A program made the position numbers and the translations under genes. From contig NC_087063.1 of assembly GCF_963678635.1 (NCBI RefSeq), positions 68,118,727-68,178,726 of the forward strand: a stretch of DNA of 60,000 bases, given 5' to 3'. The notes under the pieces were generated by a model. It saw nothing but the letters and a program-made list of their open reading frames with translations, was not told the origin of the DNA and searched no databases. This document shows, piece after piece, positions 23,346 to 33,480 of the stretch. The stretch's first letter is position 1; every line of letters starts with the position of its first letter. The stretch comes from Symsagittifera roscoffensis. Taxonomy: Eukaryota > Xenacoelomorpha > Acoela > Convolutidae.

Positions 23346-23968
23346 TCAAATAAAACCTAAATTTTAAACAAGCTTTATATTTATCTTGAAACCATCTAAA
23401 AAACCAAGTTGATAGGATTAACTCATACGCAAGAAATATTCACGTTTTCCTGCCAAATAAAATAGGAAGCTGAACGAAAACTTCTACTAAATCCTGACGA
23501 AATGAACATCAACCTACGCGATCTGCAACTAAATTTCCATCAGGGATAGCTCATCTGCTAATAAAATAACAAGTACAACCGACCTCTCATAATATAGAGT
23601 CTATGTAAGAAATCATATGAAGTCAAACTCCTATAACTTATCGCATAACCTCAGAATATTATATGTCTATTCCTTATAACTCCACAAAATCCGAACACGG
23701 AGAGTATAAAGTAGATCCATGAAACAAAAACAGTAATTTTCTTCAATTTTTTCAATACAAAACTTTACAAAAACCCTGCAATATCATCTCAAGTGCGATA
23801 AAAGGAAACCAATAATAACAACCAATCCTCTGGTCAATCATACAACGAAGCAAAAATCTCGACTTTTAATCTAAATTTGAGACCATCAGAAAAAATGGCT
23901 CCCACGATATAATTAAAAAACTAAAGCACATTTTCCACATCAAATCACGAAGCACTGTGCTGACCCAA
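23346..23968. other. duplicated flank, no gene
   Basis: AT-rich. Around 23,815-23,850 (AACAACCAATCCTCTGGTCAAT) it resembles 25,040-25,065, upstream of the zinc-finger gene, supporting a duplication that included flanking DNA. Otherwise nothing recognised; the bases next to 23,969 are probably 3' UTR. Confidence 0.5.
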
Positions 23969-24862
23969 TCATCTATCGTCTTCGTCGTCCATGTGCGCCA
24001 CTGACGCGTGAAACTGAATTGTTACGTCACATTGAGCTATAAACCCACACAAATCACATTTGGCAGGAGGATTTTGAAAAATAGCGCTATGTTTTGCTCT
24101 CATGTGTAATCGATGCGATTCTATAGTGTAGCATTTTGAACCACAAAAATCGCACATCACAAAAAATCGTTTATCAGCGCAGCGTCTCATCCTCGGTTTT
24201 TCTCGTTTCGGAATTTCTCTTTTCGGTTTTTTAACCACAGACGAACCATTCTTCGTAACACTTAACAAAGTTGGCAATCTGTTTGGTAAACTTGGTAATC
24301 TGGAAACAACTCGAGGTTTCGATCTTTGCAAATTTGTCGAACAATCAAAGCTATAATCACCATAATCTACTGGCTCTTCTTTTATCTGAAATGACTCGGC
24401 CTCTAAATATTCAGCTTTAATTTTCACTTTTTCATTCTCAGAAATATATTCTTCCACGATATTGATATTGTTGACAGATGGTTCCAACTCTGATTCATAA
24501 TCATTATGTTCTATTTTTATTTCAATACTTGAATGCATGATATCAATATTGTTTACAGGTGGTTCTATTTCAGCTTCATAATAGATAAGTTCTATTTTTC
24601 TTTCAATGTTTGATTGCATGATATCGATGTTTTTTACAGGTGATTCTAATTCTGCTTCATAATTGTTAGGTTCAATTTTTATTTCAATATTTGAATGCCA
24701 TTCAGGTTCTCTGAGTTCCCTTTCTAAGGCACAGGGTTCCGCTTTTATCCTCGATGTATCTTTAATATTTGGAGGATTACTCGGAAGACTTTCAATGCCA
24801 TCTTTTAGATGAAAGCTAGCTATTTCTTCGAACGAAAGAAATGGTTTCAAATCCGAAGCCAT
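23969..24862 (-). CDS. C2H2 zinc-finger protein with internal repeats
   Basis: A 297-residue single-exon ORF. Two C2H2-type fingers lie at the C-terminus: about 232-254 (CDFCGSKCYTIESHRLHMRAKH) and 265-289 (CDLCGFIAQCDVTIQFHASVAH). The N-terminal half is acidic and holds three tandem 27-residue repeats (57-83, 84-110, 111-137; DNA 24,694-24,452) of the form SxIExKIE...YEAELE.PV.NIDIM. Several IKxE or VKxE motifs (for example IKIEP, IKAEP, VKIKAE, IKEEP) match the SUMO-attachment consensus, common in sequence-specific repressors. A basic patch (KKPKREIPKREKPRMRR, about 211-227) may be a nuclear signal. Likely a nuclear DNA-binding regulator; target unknown. A CTTCAG acceptor lies 24 nt before the ATG (exon start 24,886). 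A deleted copy lies about 0.6 kb downstream. Confidence 0.85.
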   Translation of the reverse strand: MASDLKPFLSFEEIASFHLKDGIESLPSNPPNIKDTSRIKAEPCALERELREPEWHSNIEIKIEPNNYEAELESPVKNIDIMQSNIERKIELIYYEAEIEPPVNNIDIMHSSIEIKIEHNDYESELEPSVNNINIVEEYISENEKVKIKAEYLEAESFQIKEEPVDYGDYSFDCSTNLQRSKPRVVSRLPSLPNRLPTLLSVTKNGSSVVKKPKREIPKREKPRMRRCADKRFFVMCDFCGSKCYTIESHRLHMRAKHSAIFQNPPAKCDLCGFIAQCDVTIQFHASVAHMDDEDDR

Positions 24863-24886
24863 GCCTTGATCAGTTCATGTCTTGAT

Positions 24887-25825
24887 CTGAAGTTAAAACA
24901 AGAAGAGATTATTTTTCTAAGAACTAAATAAAAACTAGTAAGTCATGGGTCCGAAGTAGTGAAAAAACCCTAAAAACCCGTTAAGACAAACAACAACACA
25001 ATTGATCACTAGCAAATGTGACAGAAAAAAGCCAATTACAACAACCAATGCCCTGGTCAATAAAAAAGTTCCATTTGTGGTGAAATGTAACTTTTTCATT
25101 GTGATTCTGAAACGTCTTCTAGTTAGATGAAATCTTTCAAATTTATTTTTACAAATAATTTTCAGAGCAAGATTTCTAGCAAATCCAAACCCGTTTTACC
25201 TTAAATATTCGAACGATGTGTTAGGTTGATTAACATGAAAAAATAAGTGTTGGAATGGATTAAAAAAAACTTAAACTGTTTTAACTTTCGAGCATAAGTC
25301 GAGATAGTTCATCATGCGGAGCGATTCTCGAAACGCCTCGCCTGTTCAATCAGAGCATCCATGCACATCGTACAATCTATCAGTGACAGTTTCCTTTTCT
25401 AATGCGTCCGTTACAGGTGCTAGCTGACACAATACAAAATACCCTTCTTCGTAACGTAACCAGGAGTATCCAAGGTTCACATATCTCGCTTCGTCTGCAA
25501 GCACTGTTTTTGCAACTACTCCTTGTTATGAGGCAAAAAACCTAAGTCTGCACCGCTTGCTTACTACAAACACAGAAGCATAAATGTATGAGTAAAAAAC
25601 TGACCATGCAAAAACATGACAAAATTGGAAATTCGAACCAAAATGATTCGTAGCCTCATAGTTTAAACACGCAACACTTTGCCCAGTTCACTAAATAAAT
25701 AACCTAACATTTATTCTGAATTACATGAATAATTTTCTGGAAACGCTTTTCAGAAGCACCATAAACGGGCGTCTAGTCCAAAGTCCTCATAAGACGACAA
25801 TGAAATCTATATACGAAACAAGACT
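24887..25825. other. intergenic, no gene seen
   Basis: AT-rich; short flank similarity to 23.8 kb near 25,045. No ORF, RNA gene or terminal repeat recognised. Confidence 0.4.
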
Positions 25826-26060
25826 GCTCGTATCAGGGCGAATTCCTGAATGTTCCGACTGCCTTTTAAGATTTATGGAGCATTAAAAACATGAAAAAAG
25901 TATAAGTAAAAAAATTTTAAAAATTCTTTCTAAAATTTGAAATTTTAAATGAAAATCATCCCCTACACGCCATATAAAGTACAAAAGGATAGATTTCGCT
26001 CATTGTAACAAATCAATTATGGCCAATAAGCTTCTTTCAACCACCAACTTGAATTTTTTT
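25826..26060. repeat. dispersed repeat R3, truncated copy
   Basis: Begins AAGACTGCTCGTATCAGGGCG and continues through CCTGAATGTTCCGACT, ATCATCCCCTACACGCCATA and GATTTCGCTC, matching 44,480-44,650 closely. The start contains a small hairpin (CAGGGCG...CCTG). Related copies: 40,115-40,465, 44,345-44,420 and 44,480-44,955. Confidence 0.7.
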
Positions 26061-26447
26061 ACATTTACTTTTTTCATGTTTTTACTCAAATATGCCTAAA
26101 ATTCTATTTTTTCGTTCAGATCTTTTTATCACAACATGCACAAAAAAGGCACACGAACTAAAAAAACAGAATTTCGGCATATGTGAGAGTCATAGTAAAA
26201 TAGGTCAATTGGAAAAAAGTTTTTGAAAAATGACCAGAAAAACGGGAAAAAATTCGCATTTTCAAGTTTTTGATTCCCAAAAATGAGCTGAAAAACTCCA
26301 AAAACTACCTTTACTTGAGTATAACTAAGTTTTCACGGCTGAAATTAAGCTTAAATAAGCTATTGTAAGCCTAGACGGTCCCCTTATTAGCTCAAAATTA
26401 GACCAAAATTCAAAAATTTCAGACCGGTTTTTCTCGACACTGAAAAA
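26061..26447. other. intergenic, no gene seen
   Basis: AT-rich; no gene or clear repeat boundary. Its end carries the target duplication of the next MITE. Confidence 0.4.
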
Positions 26448-26455
26448 AGTTTCAG

Positions 26456-26678
26456 GGCTCTTTTCCAGTTTCCCCCCCCCTTTCAAATTACCGAGTTTTA
26501 TGTTTGTTTTACGTGTTATTACGGCTAAATGCGTGATGTTACGCTGTTAAGTATGAAGAACAAATCTGTTCAGAATTGTGGATTTGTTCACCACGCCAAA
26601 TTTCATTGCATTATGACAACGTTAAATAAGCTTTTCAAAATTGAATTTGAAAGGTGGGGGGGAAACTGGAAAAGAGCC
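26456..26678 (+). mobile_element. C-tract MITE with 8-bp duplication, copy 1
   Basis: A 223-bp element with long inverted terminal repeats, GGCTCTTTTCCAGTTTCCCC at the left and its complement at the right, each followed inward by a C (or G) run and TTTCAAA. The perfect 8-bp duplication AGTTTCAG is at 26,448-26,455 and 26,679-26,686. No coding capacity. Eight-base duplications suggest hAT, Merlin or P-like mobilisation, but the GGCTC terminus is not the usual hAT CA start. Confidence 0.88.
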
Positions 26679-26709
26679 AGTTTCAGTTATGTTTGTGATA
26701 CCTGATTTT

Positions 26710-26922
26710 GGCTCTTTTCCAGTTCCCCCCCCCCCCTTTCAAACTCAATTTTGAAAAGTCTATTTAACAATGCAATGAAATTTGGCGTGGTGAACAAATC
26801 GACAATTCTGAACAGATTTGTTCTTCATACTTTACAGCGTAACTTCACGCATTTAGCCGTAATAACACGTAAAATAAATATAAAACTCGTTATTTTAAAA
26901 GGGGGGGGACTGGAAAAGAGCC
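26710..26922 (-). mobile_element. C-tract MITE, copy 2, inverted
   Basis: A 213-bp element whose sequence is the reverse complement of copy 1 (for example AACAGATTTGTTCTTCATAC here against GTATGAAGAACAAATCTGTT there). Perfect 8-bp duplication CTGATTTT at 26,702-26,709 and 26,923-26,930. Independent duplications show two separate insertions, not one large inverted repeat. Confidence 0.88.
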
Positions 26923-26930
26923 CTGATTTT

Positions 26931-27272
26931 GCATAAACAAAAAGAAAAAACTTATACACACCCGAATACAAAGTTCCTCTACATTTTCCATGGTCGGAAC
27001 AGAAACACTTTGTTAACAATAAAATTACTACATTTTGGGACTAGTCAGACCTTTAGTCCTGCTTGCATTGCTGCCACCTATCGTTGTTACTATGGTATCT
27101 AATTTCGCGAGTTAACTCTGACTTATCTCTGGGACCACTAGGAATTTTATGGAACCAACAGTTTGATGGGACCAACAGGGGAAACGTCTTTATCTTAGTA
27201 GACTTAATTCAATTATCAAAAATTCATACTTTTCACATCGAACTTGGTTGTCCATCATAAATCTCCTTTAAT
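26931..27272. other. 3' flank of the secreted-protein gene
   Basis: No gene. Presumably 3' UTR near 27,272. Confidence 0.4.
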
Positions 27273-28023
27273 TTATCCCCAAAAAGGGTTCTCGTTGTTG
27301 TTGTTATTATTATTATGATCCCCGAAGATCAAGTTGCTCACAACTCCCGACTTCTTCCCATGACTAGTCAGATTCCCCGTTGGGTTAGAGGGGAAATTAC
27401 TCCCTGTCATCACTTTCAGCAGGTCTGTGATTTCCCCCATTGCCGCATTCGCGTCTTTCACTTGATCTCTCACATGTTCGAGCACGTTTTTGCTATCCGG
27501 ACTACCTCCTGGACTTGCGCTTGCCGGAGGCACTACGGCTGGAATTCCACTAGCTGGCCCTGGAATGACGTAGAAACCTTGTGGAGCCGCATTCTCTTTA
27601 GACTTGTAGTTCACATCCCTCTTTTTACTGTCTACTCTTTTTATCATCCTTGACGCGTGATCGTCCTACGGTTTTTCCCGACGTTCTTCCAAGTGGAACC
27701 CCATCGTATCTGCTTCATCGTCCACATCAACTCCTCGTCTGCTCAAACTCAGAGCCAGTTCCCTCGCTGCTTTAACGGCTGACTGGGCAATGTTTTCGAC
27801 TTCGTGGTCTTGCATAGCTTCTGCATTATCTTGTCTTATCAACTCTTGCGGCCTAATTGATTTGCCTCGCACTTCAAAAAAATTTCTCAACTGCGCAGCG
27901 TTGGTCTCAAAAACTGTCAGCGCAACCAACGCACAAACTTGAGCTACTATTGAAAGCTGAAATACAAAATCATGAAACAAAATTTACATCAAATTTAAAA
28001 AATCTAAATCAATAACTTACCAT
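27273..28023 (-). CDS. secreted peptide-like protein, in-frame TAG
   Basis: Exon 1 supplies only the start codon: ATG at 28,023-28,021 is followed directly by the donor GTAAGT. A 64-bp intron ends in GTATTTCAG, and exon 2 starts at 27,956 in phase 0. The result begins MLSIVAQVCALVALTVFETNA, a convincing signal peptide, then 76 further residues to a TAG at 27,668-27,666. The same frame stays open for 130 more codons, to TAA at 27,273, with basic sites (MIKR, KKRD), a Pro/Ala/Gly-rich stretch and the end NPFWG, where a terminal Gly could donate an amide. Either the TAG is a nonsense allele, is read through, or the protein really ends there; an intron skipping it is not obvious. No domain recognised. 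Upstream acceptor-like CTCTTAG lies 20 nt before the ATG. Confidence 0.6.
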
Positions 28024-28410
28024 AACTTTTTTCGACTTTATTACTAAGAGCGCATAAAAATCGATAAAAATGACTATCGTGTGAAATGCCGCCAATTATT
28101 TCTTTTTAAAAGTTTAATTTGACTTATGACTTCTTCCATGAGCTTTTTTCATGAAAAGAATAAATTGAACCATTTCGGGTTAATTCAGTAGGGCCAGGAG
28201 CCGATCTAGGATTTTCTCGAGGGGGGATCGGATTTCAAAAAATTTGCCGATTTTTTTAAACCAACCAAATTGATTTTCCATGCGCTCCCAGAACACTATG
28301 GAGACATTATTTTGACCAAAAATTTCAGGTCGCACGCAATTTTTTGAAAAAACAGGTCAAAATTGCCGTTTTCGGGCACTTTTTGAAAAACTTAAGATTA
28401 AAAAAAAATG

Positions 28411-28616
28411 GGCTCTTTTTCCTTTTCCCCCCCACCTCACACAAACATGAATTTTATAGTCTAGCGAGTGGTTTTACAGGGTTAATTATGAAGACCAAAT
28501 ATGTTTGTTATAACCTAATCAGTCTGCATGTCAGTTTTCATGACAATCGGACAAAGTGAACAGTAAATTCAAATTGAAAAATTTGCAGGTGGGGGGGGGG
28601 GAAAGGAAAACGAGCC
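28411..28616 (+). mobile_element. C-tract MITE subfamily 2, nested copy A
   Basis: 206 bp; ends GGCTCTTTTTCCTTTTCCCC and its complement. Perfect duplication AAAAAATG at 28,403-28,410 and 28,617-28,624. Inserted into the hAT-type MITE. Confidence 0.88.
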
Positions 28617-28710
28617 AAAAAATGGTTTTTTTTCGGCGCACGCTCCCCTTCAAAATTAGTTTATATTAGCGCGTAAGACGCCTTTAGAAAAATTTTAGGG
28701 TTGGTCAGCC

Positions 28711-28920
28711 GGATCTTTTCCAATTCCCTCCCTTTGATTTTTTTTTCTGAAATTCAATATATGGAAGTCAATTTGAAATGACTTTTCTCAATACAAACTG
28801 CATTAAAACGTGTCAGCGTGAACAAATTTTTACATTTCTTCATGGAAAATGCCGCGTGATCAATTCCCAAACAGTTTAGTTTCGTAACTTTCCAAGGGGG
28901 TGGGAAACTGGAAAAAAGTC
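28711..28920 (+). mobile_element. C-tract MITE subfamily 1, nested copy
   Basis: 210 bp; starts GGATCTTTTCCAATTCCCTC and ends in a degraded complement. Duplication GGTCAGCC (28,703-28,710) and GGTCGGCC (28,921-28,928), one mismatch. More diverged than its neighbours, so probably older. Confidence 0.78.
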
Positions 28921-28994
28921 GGTCGGCCTAAAATGGATCACATAAAATAATACCAAAGGGGCCACCCTTTGGTTGGTGAAGGGGTCGAATCCCT

Positions 28995-29194
28995 GGCTCT
29001 TTTTTCTCCTCCCCCCACCTGCAAGTTTTTATAATTAAAATTACTGTTCACATAGTCCGATTGTCATGAAAATTGACATGCAGACTAATTGGGCAATGAC
29101 AAGCATATTAGATCTTCATAATCAACCTTGTAAAACCACTCGAAAGACCAAAAAATTGATGCTTCTGTGAGGCGGGGGAAATTGAAAAAGAGAC
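28995..29194 (-). mobile_element. C-tract MITE subfamily 2, nested copy B
   Basis: 200 bp, inverted relative to copy A. Perfect duplication GAATCCCT at 28,987-28,994 and 29,195-29,202. Inserted into the right part of the hAT-type MITE. Confidence 0.87.
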
Positions 29195-29278
29195 GAATCC
29201 CTGAGGATTGCGGGGTGGGGGGGGGGGACCCCGAACCCACCCCATCCCCTCTAAATCCGTCACTGAGTTGGGGTATTT

Positions 29279-29469
29279 GGCTTTTTCCTTTTGCAAAAAT
29301 TTTTTACTTGCAAAGGGACTGTTCACATTGTCCGATCGTTATGGAAATTGACATGCGGACTGATTCAGCTGTGCCAAACATATTTGGTGTCCATAATTAA
29401 CCTTGTAAAATTACTCGTTACACCATAAAATTGATGGTCGGGTGAGGTGGGAGAAGAGGAAAAAGAGCC
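29279..29469 (-). mobile_element. C-tract MITE subfamily 2, copy C
   Basis: 191 bp, starting GGCTTTTTCC and ending GAAAAAGAGCC. Perfect duplication GGGTATTT at 29,271-29,278 and 29,470-29,477. It begins six bases after the second-copy hAT-type MITE's own target duplication. Confidence 0.87.
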
Positions 29470-29646
29470 GGGTATTTAAAGTGACCCACAACTCGTTGCG
29501 CATACTCGCTATTTCATCTAAGCTATTTCTTCTAGCAATTGTGGTATATCGATTGTGAATTAGACAGATTATCCTTTTTTGTTAGACAGATACTCTTCTT
29601 AGTTAACAAAATAAAGAACTATGGAATAGGGTGCTTTTTTCATGCT

Positions 29647-29696
29647 GACTTTGACTACCTCTAGGAGTGCTAGTCGACTTTGACTACCTCTAGGAG
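29647..29696. repeat. 21-bp direct repeat
   Basis: GACTTTGACTACCTCTAGGA plus one G occurs twice, identical, 29 bp apart (29,647 and 29,676). Confidence 0.8.
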
Positions 29697-29759
29697 GGTC
29701 AAATATCGTACCATATTAAATCCCTTTTAGCACAAAAAAAGCTCGTATCATCTTAAATC

Positions 29760-29843
29760 GGCTTTTTTCCAGTTTCCCACTCCCAAGTAAAAATTAAAAA
29801 GTAAAGCTCTTCAAAAATTGTTCACACAGAATTTTGCTTGTAA
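29760..29843 (+). mobile_element. C-tract MITE fragment
   Basis: Starts GGCTTTTTTCCAGTTTCCCA like subfamily 1, but the right half is absent; the next MITE begins where it stops. Confidence 0.55.
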
Positions 29844-30025
29844 GGATCTTTTTCCTTTTCCCCCTCACCTTCAAAATTTTACAAGTTAAAATTTTGTTCA
29901 TATTGTTATAAGAATTGACATACGGGCTAATTAGGTTATGACAAACATATTTGGTCTTCATAATTGACCTTGTAAAACCACTCGTTACACCATAAAAATC
30001 ATGTTCGTGTGATATTGGGGGAAAT
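29844..30025 (-). mobile_element. C-tract MITE subfamily 2, copy D
   Basis: Starts GGATCTTTTTCCTTTTCCCC, with the internal motifs of the subfamily (TTGGTCTTCATAAT, CCTTGTAAAACCACTCG). Its right terminal repeat is cut at GGGGGAAA where copy E begins. Confidence 0.7.
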
Positions 30026-30240
30026 AGCTCTTTTTCCTTTCCCCACCTCACACGAGCTTCAAATTTTTAATGTAACGAATGGTTTTACGAGGTTGATTAT
30101 GAAGACCAAATATGTTTGTCGTGGCCTAATTTCCATAACAATTGGACAATGCGGTCAACAAATCAACTTGTTAAAATTTGCAGGCGGGGAAAAGGAAAAA
30201 GAGAAAGGAAAGGAAAAAGAGAAAGGAAAGGAAAAAGAGG
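30026..30240 (+). mobile_element. C-tract MITE subfamily 2, copy E, expanded end
   Basis: Head-to-head with copy D and its reverse complement (GGTTGATTATGAAGACCAAA). The right terminal repeat has expanded into an 18-bp tandem repeat, GGAAAAAGAGAAAGGAAA, at 30,194-30,240 (about 2.6 units). No target duplication visible. Confidence 0.7.
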
Positions 30241-31789
30241 ATTTTCAGTCCCTCGCCCTTCCCTCTCGGCCACGAATGCTTAATGATCGACAAACCTTAG
30301 CCACAAATAAAGCAGAGAACATACTATATGTTATGCTATGAAATTTCCAATGCTAGAGGTGATAATAGCAAAAAACAACCAGTGAGGACTTTTATTGGCG
30401 AGTTAGTTCGAAAAAAAGTAAAATGATACTCATACACTCCAATCACTAGCTTTCTAGTGTAATAACCCTTTTAATCCAAACAAATGAATTATTTTTTATT
30501 CGTGTCTTTTCTCAGTTGTTTTCAATCAAGTGTTACTTTTGTAAAAACATACATCAGATAAGCTGGAAAAAAATTCGAAAAATGCCAAACCAAAAGGCCG
30601 ATAACAATACGAAAGTTGAAAACCTAAACAGTCGCCACATTTTAAGATGTTTATCGATTAAGACAGTCACAACATAATTTAAAGAAAATGAATGACTAGC
30701 TAAAACAATTTGAGGCAAACTTTTTTCTGATTTTCTAAGAAAATACAGTTTTCAATCTACACACTATATCAACTTTACAGAATTTTTCGGTCAACACTGA
30801 TCAAAACGATGGCCAGAAACTAGCCAATGAACAAAATAAGAGTCGAAGTAGAAAATCACACTTTGAAGAATTTCAAATTATTTCGTTGACCAAAACGGTT
30901 CGCGAAAAGCTTGAGTTTTTCTAAGCAAGCTATTGAAGCTATGAAACTTTCAAATAGTTCAATTTAAATTATGAAGGGAAGAAAATGGGATGGTGACAAG
31001 GACGAAGAAGGGTAATTTGAAACTTTTGGAAGGCATTTCGCTATAAATAAAAACAAACTTCTGATAAACTGCTGTGGTATCAGGAGAGCGCATCACGAGA
31101 GTAATCGGCTGCATATGAAGTCATATGACGCGTCAAAACTTCACAACTTCACGTACTGAAACCTGTGAACACAGTTAATTACGGAGAAAGTATAGTACCC
31201 CGTCGCAGTGGTGCTTTGCAACACTTGCGGTACAATTAAAACACTGCATCACAAGTAGTACTTATTTGAAACATAGCAGAAAAAATTAATTGAATTTTGT
31301 AAAACTTTATCTACAAAAACTTTACACCTATGACCTGAACGAAGCTCATAATTAGCCTTACCAATCTTTGAGAATCAATGATCGAGCGGCAAACAAGGCG
31401 AAAAACTTGGGTCCACCCTCGTTCAGCCGAAACTATAAAATTTTTTCAGAATTTCTACGACCATCCCTCCTGAAACAGGCATAAATACGTTAAAAAACTC
31501 GCCTGTGAAACTAAGCAAGACAAGTGAACTAAGCCGATATAACAATAAACCGAAACCGTGTAACCGAAAATAAATATTCTGTTAAACTTACAAACTACAG
31601 AACAATTTTCAACTTAAAGCTAGAAGCCCATCTAAAACTGAAAGTACCTCTTTATTTTCTCCGAATTTGGAGTACTGATGCAGGGAGAAACGGGTAAACT
31701 CAAAATACAGAAACCTTTTTGAAAGTTATTTCTCTATTAAAATAAGTAATAGTGTAATTTCTCAGAACAAACATTTTTCTTACAAATTT
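30241..31789. other. intergenic, no gene seen
   Basis: AT-rich; no domain-like ORF, RNA gene or repeat boundary recognised. Confidence 0.4.
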
Positions 31790-33480
31790 TAAAGCGTAGC
31801 CGCATATGCACGGAGGCTATCCACACTTCATGTCATGCCTCAATTAAACCCTTGATATCATGACTCGGTTGCGTTTTTTTCGAGAAAAGGAAAGTCAATA
31901 AGTTTCAAACAACGGACAAGAAATCAATACATTGACTTTTCTGAGGGCTATCACTTTTTGTAAGAAAAATTGGACGTAGCTGCTAATATAGAGGAGCTTT
32001 TATGATCTGTTTTTTATTGAACCCAAACTCTCAGATTTGGGAGGGGATTTTTTTGCTTCAAAAAAAAACGGTCAAAAAACAAAAAAAAATGAATTTTATG
32101 AGGACCATTATTTTTTGTTGAAAAACTTGGGGGAAGCCGATTATGCAAAGGGCGAGCTCCTCACATCTCATTCTTTTGGTTGAACCCAAAATCTCAAATT
32201 AGGTAGGCAGTTTTCGAGACAGGACAAACATCGTTAAAAATCTGTCAAAATCGAAAATTTGATTTCCGAGGGCCATAACTTTTGGGGGGGGGGGGGGGGG
32301 GGGAAATTAGTGTGACAGGTTAAGATTATATTCTATTCATTGAACCCAAGTTTTTAATTTAAAAAATGGCTCATAAGTTACCCCCACAGACCTAAGTGAA
32401 GGCCGGAGAAAATATGTACGGTAAAAAGAGACTAGCCGTTTACGCAGGCACACAGGAGTGAGCGGCCTTCCATTGGTATTACCTGTTTGCAAAGCAAAAA
32501 CGTAGTTTCCTTTTTTTAAGAAAAAACTTTTTGAGAGAGTAGAAAAAAAGCAAAAACAAAAAACCAAATCCCATACATTTTCATAATACACGTTTGCATC
32601 AAACTAGGGCCAAGCTAATGGCGGTAGCAGCTATTTGATAAATTTTTATTTTGTTGAACTGACGCGGGATGAATTACATAATTTCAAAAATGGGCTTCAC
32701 CAAAAACCTTAGTTATTTCTGTGAAAATAAATGACATTTTTTGAGAAATTAGAAATTTTTTAAGATATAACTTTGTTTGAACAAATTTTATGACATTTAT
32801 GCTCAGAGGCTTCCCACAACCTGCGCCTCGTGTAAACCCATGATACCCTCACAAGATAACCGAAACATTGACTTTTCTGAAGGCCACAACAAATTTGGAC
32901 ATCGTCGTTTCTTCAGGAAAGCTTTTCTCAACTCTCTTTGGACTGAATCCATAATCTCAATTTGGGAGGATAGTTTTCGAGAAAATTCAAAAAGTTTCAA
33001 AAACAGTCAAATAATCTAATATTTGACTTTTCTGAGGATCCTTAACTTTTGCTAAAAAATTGAGCGCAGGCACTAATGCCGGGGAGCTTCCCAAAATTCT
33101 TTTTCTCCATTGAATCCAAAATATCAGATTTGGAAGGGTATTTTTTGGAAAAGTCAAGAAGTTTCAAAAAACGTTCAAATAATCTAAAAATTGATTTCTC
33201 CAAGGACCTTTAGTTTTCGTGGAAAAAATTTGAGCTTGGCCACTAATGCAGGGGAGCTTATAATAACCCGGTCTCTCTGCTGAAGCCAAAACTCAGATTT
33301 GCGTTGGTTGTTCACAATTTTGTTTTCCGAAGGACATAGCATTTCGTGTAAAAAAAATTGGGTTTAGCCGCTTATGCACGGAAGCGTCTCACAACTCATT
33401 CTATCCATTGAACCCAAACTCGCAGATTTGAAAGGGTAGTTTCCCAGAAAATGGAAAAAAGGCTGTAGAAAATGGTGTAA
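31790..33480. repeat. degenerate satellite, unit about 130-190 bp
   Basis: A recurring unit reads roughly: AGCCGCTAATGCA, GGGGAGCTTCC, CATTGAACCCAAA, CTCAGATTTGGGAGGG, TTTTCGAGAAAA, AGTTTCAAAAA, TTGACTTTTCTGAGG, ATAACTTTT. Unit starts fall near 31,797, 31,977, 32,135, 32,805, 33,066, 33,236 and 33,365. The stretch 32,330-32,790 interrupts the array. Copies are strongly diverged; no coding capacity. Confidence 0.7.
32284..32303 (+). repeat. poly-G tract
   Basis: An unbroken run of 20 G within the satellite, at the place where other units read ATAACTTTTxGT. Length in the living genome may vary, and the assembly may be unreliable here. Confidence 0.85.

Larger units (their letters stand above)
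28195..29265 (+). mobile_element. hAT-type MITE, second copy, with three nested insertions
   Basis: Same family as 7,178-7,592. It starts CAGGAGCCGATCTAGGATTT and ends CTAAATCCGTCACTG, flanked by a decayed 8-bp duplication (AGTAGGGC at 28,187, AGTTGGGG at 29,266). Three C-tract MITEs with their own duplications interrupt it; removing them leaves about 430 bp, close to the 415 bp of the uninterrupted copy. Confidence 0.85.

Noticed and set aside
26456-26922. A single large inverted-repeat transposon or hairpin
   Set aside because: Each half has its own different 8-bp target duplication, so these are two separate insertions in opposite orientation.
27315-27653. 112-codon plus-strand ORF
   Set aside because: Antisense to the secreted-protein gene; no domain or splice support.
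31790-33480. CRISPR-like array
   Set aside because: Units are long, diverged and contiguous without regular unique spacers, and the genome is eukaryotic.
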